Part shown: positions 38,338 through 44,418 of the stretch, piece after piece
How the letters are laid out: each line of letters opens with the position of its first letter
Numbering within the stretch: position 1 is the stretch's first letter
Origin: a virus
DNA length: 44,418 nt
IMG/VR virus record: IMGVR_UViG_3300010401_000047
Span: 1-44,418 of that record
Direction: 5' to 3' (one strand)
Program-made: the position numbers and the translations under genes
Notes under the pieces: generated by a model
Database searches by the model: none
Told to the model about the DNA's origin: nothing
Seen by the model: the letters and a program-made list of their open reading frames with translations, nothing else

Positions 38338-38918
38338 TGGGCTGGAAGAGCGGGCTGAACCGGAAGGCGGACAAGCCGCTCTTGACCTCGTCGCCCATCT
38401 GGCGCGGGGTCGTCATCGAGCACCACGACCCGCGCGAGGCCCAGGACTACGTCTGTGACAAGCGCGAGATGTGCAAGCACTGCCGGGTCGTCACGGAGCA
38501 CGTCGTGCGCCGCGGCGAACACGTCGAGATCAGGACCTGCCAGGCCTGCAAGCGCGATCGCCACATCTGGCTCGCGGACGAGCAGGAGCAGCTGCCGGAC
38601 GACACGAAACCCAAAGGAGACGAACCGATGGCCAAGAACGAGACCGTGACCGTGACAGAAGACCCCATGACGACGAGGATCCGCGAGCTCGCGCGCGAGG
38701 AGATCGCCGCGACCGAGCCGCGGGGGGGGGGGCATCTCGGAGCAGGACGTGCGCGATCTGATCGCCGAGATGTTCGAGAAGGCGGCCGGCGCCCTGCGCG
38801 TGGGCACGACCGAGCGGGCCGAAGGCCGGGAGCCTGCCGCGTCGCCGTGCGAGCGGACGCCCGGATGCTCGAAGCTGGCCGGCCACCGCGGCCGATGCCC
38901 CAAGGGCTGACCGCATGA
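38337..38918 (+). CDS. Cys-rich protein interrupted at a G11 tract
   Basis: ATG 38337 follows the previous stop as TGATG. The N-terminal part has CDKREMCKHCRVVTEHVV and CQACKRDRHIWLADEQE, likely a zinc site. An internal ATG at 38629 has AAAGGAG upstream and may start a second product. At 38722-38732 eleven G shift the frame. With ten G the frame would read GGGISEQDVRDLIAEMFEKA, then SPCERTPGCSKLAGHRGRCP with stop at 38910, a sensible continuation with more cysteines. As given, the frame runs to 38918 with implausible Arg-rich sequence. Function unknown. Confidence 0.55.
   Translation: MGWKSGLNRKADKPLLTSSPIWRGVVIEHHDPREAQDYVCDKREMCKHCRVVTEHVVRRGEHVEIRTCQACKRDRHIWLADEQEQLPDDTKPKGDEPMAKNETVTVTEDPMTTRIRELAREEIAATEPRGGGHLGAGRARSDRRDVREGGRRPARGHDRAGRRPGACRVAVRADARMLEAGRPPRPMPQGLTA
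38722..38732 (+). repeat. G11 homopolymer inside a Cys-rich gene
   Basis: The longest single-base run in the window. It is one base longer than the reading frame on both sides requires, exactly as in the methyltransferase gene at 36279. Phase variation or homopolymer miscount are the two explanations. Confidence 0.9.
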
Positions 38919-39025
38919 AGCCCGTCACGAACCGATGCAAGCGGTGCCAGAAGCCCACGAGCACGACCCCGGCCGGCCTGTGCCGCCGGTGCGCCGCCCG
39001 CGTGGCGAAGGCGGCCAAGACGTGA
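38915..39025 (+). CDS. tiny zinc-ribbon protein
   Basis: A 36-residue protein from ATG 38915: RCKRCQKPTSTTPAGLCRRC with four cysteines in two Cys-x2-Cys pairs, then AARVAKAAKT. It is enough for one zinc ribbon and no more. It is well spaced in the operon; the next GTG overlaps its TGA. Function unknown. Confidence 0.5.
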   Translation: MKPVTNRCKRCQKPTSTTPAGLCRRCAARVAKAAKT

Positions 39026-39534
39026 GCGAGCATCCGCTGGAGTGCCTGCGCCGTTGCGTCGAGTGTGGGGCGTGCGAGTGTGGGACTGCCGAAGAATTGA
39101 AACGGCTTCGGGCCGAGGTGGTCGCGCTGGACTTGAAGTACACCGAGACGCTAGAAACGTGCCGCGCCGAGACTGTGCGGGCCAATATCGCCGAGTCCCA
39201 GGCCGACCTCTACAAGCGCAATTGGCAGGACACGGAAAAGACCTGCGTCGCCTCCGAGTTCCAGACGGCGGCGACCCTGAAAGCGTGGGACGATCTCCAA
39301 GCTATCGAGGACTCGGACTCCCCTGACTTCCAACCCGCGCTTGAGAGGATGGACAACGCCGTTCGTGCCTCCGATGCCGGGAAGCTCCTTCTCGGCGCTT
39401 CGCGCGCCATGGTCAAGGCATTCGACGAGATGACGGACGGGCATCACGGGATCACCATCCACATCGGCCCCGGAACACGTTCGTTCGAGCGAGCCGTCGA
39501 GGCCAGGAACAAGCTGAACGAGGCGGCGAGATGA
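39022..39534 (+). CDS. hypothetical coiled-coil protein with N-terminal Cys cluster
   Basis: A 170-residue protein from GTG 39022. CLRRCVECGACECG lies at residues about 8-21, then a long helix (EELKRLRAEVVALDLKYTET) and a helical C-terminal part. Codon choice is less GC-biased than in neighbours (GAATTG, GAAACG). No family recognised. Confidence 0.6.
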   Translation: MSEHPLECLRRCVECGACECGTAEELKRLRAEVVALDLKYTETLETCRAETVRANIAESQADLYKRNWQDTEKTCVASEFQTAATLKAWDDLQAIEDSDSPDFQPALERMDNAVRASDAGKLLLGASRAMVKAFDEMTDGHHGITIHIGPGTRSFERAVEARNKLNEAAR

Positions 39535-39947
39535 AGGCGATCGTGATAAAGCAGCCGTTCGCGGGCCTGATCCTGACGAAGGCCAAGAGCGAGGAGTTCC
39601 GGTCCTGGCGGCCGCCTCGGGCCATCTTCTCCGAAGGCATCAGCGAGCGCTTCCTGATCGTGGCCGGCAAGAGCCCTGACCCGCGCATGAAGGGACGGAG
39701 CGACATGGACGGGGCCTGCTACATCCTCGGCCAGGCCATCGCCAGCGCGCGCATCGAGGCCGTGCGCCAGCCGACGCCCGAGATGTGGATCGAGCCAGGA
39801 TGCCCGAGCGGGTACACGGGCTGGGCCTGGAAGCTCGTGGACGTCGAGAAGGTGCCGCCGTTCTGCGTGACCGGCCGGCTCGGCTTCTTCGAGGTCGAGG
39901 CCCCGTCCCACATCATGGCCCAGATGGCCGCGGCGGAACCGACGTGA
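39531..39947 (+). CDS. ASCH-domain protein
   Basis: A 138-residue protein with ATG overlapping the previous stop. KAIVIKQPFAGLILTKAKSE then EFRSWRPP is the ASCH/PUA-like opening (beta strand, hydrophobic helix, Lys-x3-Glu-x-Arg), followed by RFLIVAGKSPD and AIASARIEAVRQPTPEMW. ASCH proteins bind RNA or modified bases, and some act on acetylated cytidine. A role in sensing modified nucleotides suits a genome with four methyltransferase genes, but is inference. Confidence 0.72.
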   Translation: MKAIVIKQPFAGLILTKAKSEEFRSWRPPRAIFSEGISERFLIVAGKSPDPRMKGRSDMDGACYILGQAIASARIEAVRQPTPEMWIEPGCPSGYTGWAWKLVDVEKVPPFCVTGRLGFFEVEAPSHIMAQMAAAEPT

Positions 39948-40444
39948 GGCGCCTGCTCTTCCTGGACTTCGACGGCGTCCTGAACGGCGCCGTGTGCTGG
40001 GAGACGAAGCACGCCCATACCGAGATGGACAAGACCGAACCCGATCGGCATTGGGCGCTCTGCCCGGAGATGGGCGAGCAGCTCAAGCGGATAGCCGACA
40101 CGGTGCCGTCGCTGGAGATCGTCGTGTCGAGCACATGGCGGCTCGGGACGCCGATCGAGAAGCTCCGCGCCCTCCTAGCGCCCTTCGGCATCGCGGGCGA
40201 GAGGGTGATCAGCGCGACGCCTCGCTTCGGCGGCCAGATTCGAGGCCTTGAGATCGCGGACTGGCTCGTGAAGAACGGGGCGTTCGAGTCGCGCATCGTC
40301 ATCCTGGACGACGACCGCGACATGGGCGTCCTGTGGCCCCACCTGATCTGGACGGACTTCAGGAAAGGCCTGACGCCCGCCGATGCGGACGAGGCGATCA
40401 AGCGGCTGACGGCGGTTCTCCCCGTCGATGGGCGACCCCTCTAA
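39944..40444 (+). CDS. HAD-superfamily protein
   Basis: A 166-residue protein from GTG 39944, overlapping the previous stop. LLFLDFDGVLNGAVCWETKH carries the HAD motif I (Asp-Phe-Asp-Gly-Val), IVVSSTWRLGTPIEKLRALL motif II, and RIVILDDDRDMGVLWPHLIW the acidic motif IV. The length and SSTWR pattern match the small HAD proteins common in phages. Phosphatase action on a nucleotide or DNA end is plausible. Confidence 0.82.
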   Translation: MRRLLFLDFDGVLNGAVCWETKHAHTEMDKTEPDRHWALCPEMGEQLKRIADTVPSLEIVVSSTWRLGTPIEKLRALLAPFGIAGERVISATPRFGGQIRGLEIADWLVKNGAFESRIVILDDDRDMGVLWPHLIWTDFRKGLTPADADEAIKRLTAVLPVDGRPL

Positions 40445-40612
40445 ATGATAGAGTCCGTCGGCGCGCAGGAAAAGCCGAGCACCCAGCGAGAGCGGGGGCG
40501 GCGTTTCTGGTCGCGCCGGTACCGCGAGCCCGTCTCCGCCGCCGGCGCGATCGAGATGTCCCGAAACCTCCCTCCCCTCTTCGACCTCCTCATCCGCTGG
40601 GCCCGGCACTGA
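40445..40612 (+). CDS. very small hypothetical protein
   Basis: A 55-residue protein from ATG 40445, just after the HAD stop. RERGRRFWSRRYREPVSAAG is Arg/Trp-rich, followed by a hydrophobic amphipathic end (LPPLFDLLIRWARH). No family recognised. It precedes the integrase by 14 bases, the position often used for an excision regulator, but there is no direct evidence for that. Confidence 0.5.
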   Translation: MIESVGAQEKPSTQRERGRRFWSRRYREPVSAAGAIEMSRNLPPLFDLLIRWARH

Positions 40613-40626
40613 CCGCGAGCCGATCC

Positions 40627-42198
40627 ATGTCCACGAAGGCCGTCATCTACGCGCGGGTGTCCTCCCGCGAGCAAGCCGACGAAGGCTATTCCATCGAGTC
40701 GCAGCAGAAGCTCCTGCGCCGGTTCGCCGAGGACCGCGGCTATGAGATCACGGCCGAGTTCGTGGACGTCGAGAGCGCGAAGACGTCGGGCCGCGAGCAG
40801 TTCAAGGCGATGCTGGCCCACCTCCGTCGGCACACCTCCGTCACGACGATCCTCTGCGAGAAGACCGACCGCCTCTACCGCAACTTCCACGACTACATCG
40901 AGCTCGACGTGGACGGCGGCGGCCTGACGCTCGTCCTGGTGAAGGAGAACGTCGTGTTGAGCAAGGAGTCGCGCTCGCACGAGAAGCTCGTCCACGGCTT
41001 CAAGGTGCTCCTGGCGAAGAACTACATCGACAACCTGAAGGAGGAGACGGCCAAGGGCCTCCTCGAGAAGGCCGAGCAGGGATGGTTCCCGCAGCAGGCG
41101 CCCGTCGGCTACCGGAACAACAAGGCCGAGAAGACCATCGAGCCCGACCCGGCGAAGGCCGCGTTCATCAGGAGGCTGTTCGAGCTCTTCGCCAGCGGAA
41201 CGTACACGATCGACACGGCCCGCGCCCAGATCACGATGGAGGGCCTGCGCTCGAGGACGGGCCGGATCCTGTCGCGGAGCGAGATCCACCACATCCTGTC
41301 GAACCCAATCTACTACGGCGTCTTCCGTTGGCAGGGCGCGCGCTACGACGGCAAGCACGAGCCCATCATCGACCGCCCGCTCTTCGACGCGGCCCAGGCG
41401 GCCATGAAGCGCCACAACAAGCCCAGGAAGACGAAGCACGACTTCCCGTTCCGCGGCCTGCTGACGTGCGGCCGTTGCGGGTGCGCCTACACCGCCGAGC
41501 TCAAGAAGGGCAAGTACGTCTACTACAGATGCACGACGTCGAAGGGGAACTGCTCGCGCGACTACATCCGCCAGGAGGACCTCGACGAGAAGCTCGCGGC
41601 CGCCGTCAAGGCGATCCATATCGACAAGGACGTCATCGACGAGATGCTCGAGACGATGCGCGAGAGCCACGGCCAGGAGAAGGCATACCACGACGCGGCC
41701 GTCGCCTCGCTCCAGGCGGAGTACCGGCACCTGCAGGGCCGAATCGATAAGGCCTACGAGGACAAGCTCGACGGTCGGATCACCGAGGACTTCTGGAAGG
41801 CGAAGACCGAGGCGTGGCGCACGGCCCAGGAGAAGGCCCGCGGCGCGATCGCCGCGCACGAGAAGGCGAACCAGGCCTACTTCGAGCAGGGCGCCGACCT
41901 GCTACGCCTGGCGTCGAGGATGTATGACCTCTACCGAGTTCGAAGTCTGTCCGAAAAGCGCCAGCTGCTCGATCTGGTGACTTCGAACTTTACCGTCACA
42001 GGGAAATGCGTCGTGCCTGTTTACAAAAAGCCCTTCGACATTCTCGTCGAAGGGCTCGCTTGTCCAAATGGGCTGCCCCGATTGGACAACCTTCGCAACT
42101 CCCTGCAGGGATGGCTCCGAGACGCGGTCGCGATCCAGAGCGCCGCGGCCTCCACGCGGGCGATGTTCGCTGCCTCGGGACACCTCGCCATGTGCTGA
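40627..42198 (+). CDS. large serine recombinase (phage integrase)
   Basis: A 523-residue protein. The catalytic domain begins AVIYARVSSREQADEGYSIE with nucleophile Ser12, and CEKTDRLYRNFHDY completes the active-site region. The recombinase domain contains APVGYRNNKAEKTIEPDPAK and RTGRILSRSEIHHILSNPIY. The zinc ribbon is CGRCGCAYTA (from Cys281) with YYRCTTSKGNC. A coiled coil (AEYRHLQGRIDKAYEDKLDG) lies in the C-terminal third. It would catalyse attP x attB integration; no excision factor was recognised. A repeat-rich 475-base gap follows. Confidence 0.9.
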   Translation: MSTKAVIYARVSSREQADEGYSIESQQKLLRRFAEDRGYEITAEFVDVESAKTSGREQFKAMLAHLRRHTSVTTILCEKTDRLYRNFHDYIELDVDGGGLTLVLVKENVVLSKESRSHEKLVHGFKVLLAKNYIDNLKEETAKGLLEKAEQGWFPQQAPVGYRNNKAEKTIEPDPAKAAFIRRLFELFASGTYTIDTARAQITMEGLRSRTGRILSRSEIHHILSNPIYYGVFRWQGARYDGKHEPIIDRPLFDAAQAAMKRHNKPRKTKHDFPFRGLLTCGRCGCAYTAELKKGKYVYYRCTTSKGNCSRDYIRQEDLDEKLAAAVKAIHIDKDVIDEMLETMRESHGQEKAYHDAAVASLQAEYRHLQGRIDKAYEDKLDGRITEDFWKAKTEAWRTAQEKARGAIAAHEKANQAYFEQGADLLRLASRMYDLYRVRSLSEKRQLLDLVTSNFTVTGKCVVPVYKKPFDILVEGLACPNGLPRLDNLRNSLQGWLRDAVAIQSAAASTRAMFAASGHLAMC

Positions 42199-42215
42199 GT
42201 CTAGGGGACGTACAG

Positions 42216-42250
42216 TCGCGCGCGCGACTATTAACTATAAATGTACCGGG
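42216..42250 (+). repeat. inverted repeat copy B with CG palindrome, just after the integrase
   Basis: TCGCGCGCGCGACTATTAAC, then TATAAATGTACCG, matches the minus-strand sequence of 20754-20789 with two differences. AGTCGCGCGCGCGACT at 42214-42229 is a perfect 16-bp palindrome. It begins about 18 bases after the integrase stop, in sense orientation with that operon, just as copy A follows the leftward operon. A shared terminator, a recombination site or an origin element are the candidates. Confidence 0.85.
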
Positions 42251-42316
42251 GAAAGCCCGGATTGTCTGCCGAAAGGAGAGCGAGGAACGACGTCAGCGAA
42301 AGCGAGATTCGACGAA

Positions 42317-42350
42317 CATATAAGATAAGAGTCAGATAAGATAAGAGTAC
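42317..42350 (+). repeat. AT-rich purine repeats, copy B (CATATAAGATAAG element)
   Basis: CATATAAGATAAGA followed by GTCAGATAAGATAAGAG repeats the element at 20855 in the same direction. It lies upstream of the late operon, in the gene-free stretch 42199-42673, which otherwise contains copy B of the CG repeat, a hairpin and a promoter candidate. No tRNA or coding region is supported there. Binding of a late activator or an unwinding role is possible. Confidence 0.7.
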
Positions 42351-42571
42351 ACTACTACTACAGCGATCAGCGACCTTCGGAATCAAGGAAATCGAAGACC
42401 GTACGATCGCGACGAACGACAGCCTGGCCCAACGGCCAGGATTCCGCCGCGGCCTCCGCCGCCACCGCTGCAAGCGCGTCAAGCCTCGAGGAGGCGATCC
42501 CCGCCCTGGAGCGCCCTCCGAAATGCAAAAAGTCGAGATGAATTGAAAACAGCCCCTCCTGCAAGCGTGCT

Positions 42572-42597
42572 CTCGTCGATAGGCATTTCTCGACGAG
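42572..42597 (+). promoter_or_regulatory. hairpin upstream of the late operon
   Basis: CTCGTCGA (42572-42579) and TCGACGAG (42590-42597) are perfect complements around a 10-base loop. No T run follows, so it is not a standard terminator. It lies about 40 bases upstream of the promoter candidate and could be an activator or repressor site. Confidence 0.45.
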
Positions 42598-42637
42598 GAA
42601 GTGCATCTAGACAGTGTGCGGGGAATGTGGCAAGAAG

Positions 42638-42666
42638 TTGCGCTCGTTGCACCCAGCCAGTAGAAT
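42638..42666 (+). promoter_or_regulatory. candidate late promoter
   Basis: TTGCGC at 42638-42643 and TAGAAT at 42661-42666 are separated by 17 bases, the ideal spacing for a sigma70-type promoter. Transcription would begin near 42673, at or next to the TTG start of the HNH gene, giving almost no leader. It is the last gene-free point before the terminase and head genes, so it may drive the late operon. Confidence 0.45.
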
Positions 42667-42673
42667 TTGAGCG

Positions 42674-43219
42674 TTGCCGAGAAAGCCGACGAGCCCCTGC
42701 AAGCAGTTCCCTTGTCCGAACATGGCCGAGCCCGGCCGTGGAGCTTGCGCGTCCCACCTGTCCGACCAAGCGAAGATAGAGGACCACGATCGCGGGAGCA
42801 GCGCGAAGCGCGGGTACGGCGCGCAGCACCGCGCCTGGCGCAAGCTCGTCCTGCACCGCCATCCCGTCTGCGTGATCCAGGTGCTGTGCAACGGCGCGCT
42901 CTCCATCGTCGCCGACCACATCGTCCCGCTCAACCGCGGCGGTACGTTCGCTGAGACCAACGGACAGGGCGCGTGCGAGGACTGCCACAACTGGAAGCGG
43001 GCGACGCTCGACAAGCGCGCGATGACGCTCGAGCAGATCCTCGCGGCCCAGGACACGGCCAGGCAGACGAAGCATCTTCAGCCGGACGCCCACGTCGCGG
43101 ACGAGCGCGCCGACGCGGACGGGGGTAGGGGGGGTGAAATCCTCGGAGGAAAAAGCCCGCGACCGGCCCCCTGCCTTCGCGCGCGTGGCCGCGAAATTCA
43201 GGCTGGGGGGGTCGCGTGA
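42674..43219 (+). CDS. HNH endonuclease next to terminase
   Basis: A 181-residue protein from TTG 42674; the N-terminal PRKPTSPCKQFPCPNMAEPG matches the usual start of terminase-linked HNH proteins, so this weak start is preferred. The catalytic region is RAWRKLVLHRHPVCVIQVLC, ADHIVPLNRGGTFAETNGQG and ACEDCHNWK: Asp-His and the zinc cysteines are present. HNH proteins of this kind assist the large terminase in cos-site cleavage in HK97-like phages. The C-terminus is Gly/Arg-rich. Confidence 0.8.
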   Translation: MPRKPTSPCKQFPCPNMAEPGRGACASHLSDQAKIEDHDRGSSAKRGYGAQHRAWRKLVLHRHPVCVIQVLCNGALSIVADHIVPLNRGGTFAETNGQGACEDCHNWKRATLDKRAMTLEQILAAQDTARQTKHLQPDAHVADERADADGGRGGEILGGKSPRPAPCLRARGREIQAGGVA

Positions 43220-43494
43220 CCGAGGAGCCCTCTGTGGAAGTCGCCGCCAGACTCGAGATGCAGGCCGGCCCCGCCGGCGCAATGCTCCTCTTCCACGGGA
43301 TGCCGGACGAGCTTTCCAAGGCCGTACACGTCCCGCTGGCGCTCAAGGTCAAGGCCGAGTGCGGCGAGGACTACCTCGTGGTGACCTGCCCGACCCAGTG
43401 GTGGCGAGCGGTCGCCGCGCCGGATGCGACGATGCTCGGCGGCCGGTACAGCGAGGCGCAGGCGAAGAGGCTGGCGGAGGCCTTCTCGCGATGA
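43216..43494 (+). CDS. small hypothetical protein between HNH and small terminase
   Basis: A 92-residue protein from GTG 43216, overlapping the HNH stop. SKAVHVPLALKVKAECGEDY and VVTCPTQWWRAVAAPDATML suggest an alpha/beta fold; no family is recognised. It ends on the start of the small terminase (ATGA), and a role in packaging is possible. Confidence 0.6.
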   Translation: MTEEPSVEVAARLEMQAGPAGAMLLFHGMPDELSKAVHVPLALKVKAECGEDYLVVTCPTQWWRAVAAPDATMLGGRYSEAQAKRLAEAFSR

Positions 43495-44021
43495 AGCGCG
43501 GCCGCAAGACCATCCCCTCGGAGAAGAAGCGCCTTGCTGGCAACCCCGGGAAGCGGCCTCTTCCGGCCGAGACGCGCAAGGCCAAGCTCGACGCCGGCGC
43601 ACCGAGCGAATGGCTCGACGCGGAAGCGAAGGCGGAATGGCGCCGCGTGATCGACGAGCTCCGCCGGCTCGGCACGTTCACGGTCCTCGACCGGGCCGCG
43701 CTCGAGGGCTACTGCAGGACCTACTCCCTTTGGGTGAAGACCCACAAGCAGATCGCGGAGCTCCCGGGCCTGGTGGTGAAGAGCCCGAGCGGGCACCCGA
43801 TGGAAGTTCCGCACCTGACGATCGCCCGCAAGCTCGGAGAGGACATGCGTAGGTGGGCGGTCGAGTTCGGCATGACGCCCTCCTCTCGCGCGAGCCTCTT
43901 CGGTTCGGAGTACGAGCCGCCCAAGCCTTCCGCCAACGATCCCGCAGCGCTGACCGCGGTCGAAAACGTCCAGGTCAGCGATGAGCGAAGAGCAGCCTCC
44001 GTCATCTTCCACGAAGCCTGA
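43491..44021 (+). CDS. terS: terminase small subunit (P27 family)
   Basis: A 176-residue protein. The opening GRKTIPSEKKRLAGNPGKRP and the later TVLDRAALEGYCRTYSLWVK mark the P27-type small terminase, which recognises the packaging site and feeds DNA to the large subunit. GHPMEVPHLTIARKLGEDMR and FGMTPSSRASL are further family blocks. The large subunit starts inside its last 41 bases. Confidence 0.88.
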   Translation: MKRGRKTIPSEKKRLAGNPGKRPLPAETRKAKLDAGAPSEWLDAEAKAEWRRVIDELRRLGTFTVLDRAALEGYCRTYSLWVKTHKQIAELPGLVVKSPSGHPMEVPHLTIARKLGEDMRRWAVEFGMTPSSRASLFGSEYEPPKPSANDPAALTAVENVQVSDERRAASVIFHEA

Positions 44022-44418
44022 GACGCTGCCGCACTGGCGCGTCCGGTACGCCGCCCTCCTGCGGGAGGCGAGGAAGTCCGGCGTCCGCTTCGAACGGGCG
44101 TCCGCGAACCGCGTCGTCATCTTCATCGAGGGCCTGCTCCGCCACGTCAAGGGAGAGTGGGCGCGGAAGCGGTTCAAGCTCATGCCGTGGCAGCGGAAGC
44201 TCCTCCGGACCTTCTTCGGATGGAAGCGCCCGGCCGACAACGAGGGCCGCCGGTACCGCCTCTTCCGGGTCCTCTACCTCGAGGTGCCCCGCAAGAACAC
44301 GAAGTCCACGCTGGCCGCGGCGATCACCCTGTACCTGACCTGCGGGGACAGCGAAGAGGGCGCCGAGGTGTACGGCGCCGCCGGCGACAAGGAGCAGGCG
44401 AAGATCGTCTTCAACGTC
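43981..44418 (+). CDS. terL: terminase large subunit, N-terminal (ATPase) part, cut by window edge
   Basis: The gene starts at ATG 43981, overlapping the small subunit, and runs off the window after 146 residues. LMPWQRKLLRTFFGWKRP is the adenine-binding region and VLYLEVPRKNTKSTLAAAIT the deviant Walker A (Arg-Lys-Asn-Thr-Lys-Ser). The following VYGAAGDKEQAKIVF fits HK97-type large terminases. Walker B and the start of the nuclease domain are not in the window. The rest of the gene is at base 1. Confidence 0.9.
   Translation, partial: MSEEQPPSSSTKPETLPHWRVRYAALLREARKSGVRFERASANRVVIFIEGLLRHVKGEWARKRFKLMPWQRKLLRTFFGWKRPADNEGRRYRLFRVLYLEVPRKNTKSTLAAAITLYLTCGDSEEGAEVYGAAGDKEQAKIVFNV

Noticed and set aside
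42199-42673. Coding region between integrase and HNH gene
   Set aside because: Short frames in all phases lack ribosome sites and overlap repeats and hairpins; treated as regulatory DNA.

Overview
The window is about two thirds GC and packed with short-spaced, mostly overlapping genes (ATGA, GTGA and even CTGA junctions). It reads as one tailed, siphovirus-like phage genome of the HK97 head type. It may equally be an excised or assembled prophage: it carries a large serine integrase and an XRE-type repressor. Both edges cut the same gene, the large terminase. The right edge holds its N-terminal ATPase part and the left edge its C-terminal nuclease part. The record therefore looks like a circular map opened inside terL, with roughly half a kilobase not included (inferred from usual TerL length). 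The host is not stated by the sequence. High GC and heptosyltransferase-like genes favour a Gram-negative, LPS-bearing bacterium, but this is weak inference.

Late region (about 42.6 kb through the edge to 20.8 kb, all on +): HNH endonuclease, small and large terminase, portal, S49 protease, major capsid protein, then a four-gene sugar/methyl cassette inside the head operon (MptE-like, capsule-synthesis-like, FkbM methyltransferase, GT9 glycosyltransferase). Next come four connector and tail-completion genes, tail tube, a frameshifted tail chaperone, tape measure, two large tail-tip proteins, a tail fibre that starts with a Sec signal peptide, and a lysis-type block (membrane/coiled-coil protein, NlpC/P60 hydrolase, small basic proteins).

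Switch region (20.8 to 22.3 kb): the only leftward genes, an XRE repressor followed by a secreted/membrane moron. They face a rightward promoter covered by an 18-bp palindrome, and a structured leader with several inverted repeats leads into a Cro-sized gene.

Early region (22.3 to 42.2 kb, all on +): a Gly-rich protein, DEDDy exonuclease, replisome organiser, DnaB helicase and RuvC-like resolvase; an RRM-type RNA-binding protein; a HerA-like ATPase with two winged helices; and a large group of small Cys-rich (zinc-ribbon-like) proteins. A modification island follows: a C5 methyltransferase with an 11-unit repeat array, a DPPY methyltransferase, a Dam-like methyltransferase, and a ParB-methyltransferase interrupted at a G10 tract. 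Nucleotide and accessory genes (MazG-like, ASCH, HAD) and the serine integrase close the block. No DNA polymerase, primase, recombinase or tRNA gene was recognised, so replication must lean on the host.

The most noteworthy items are the pair of about 35-bp inverted repeats with a CG palindrome at the two operon boundaries, two very long G tracts each leaving exactly one base too many in its gene, the repeat-built methyltransferase, the RRM protein, the signal peptide on the fibre, and the glycan cassette inside the head operon.
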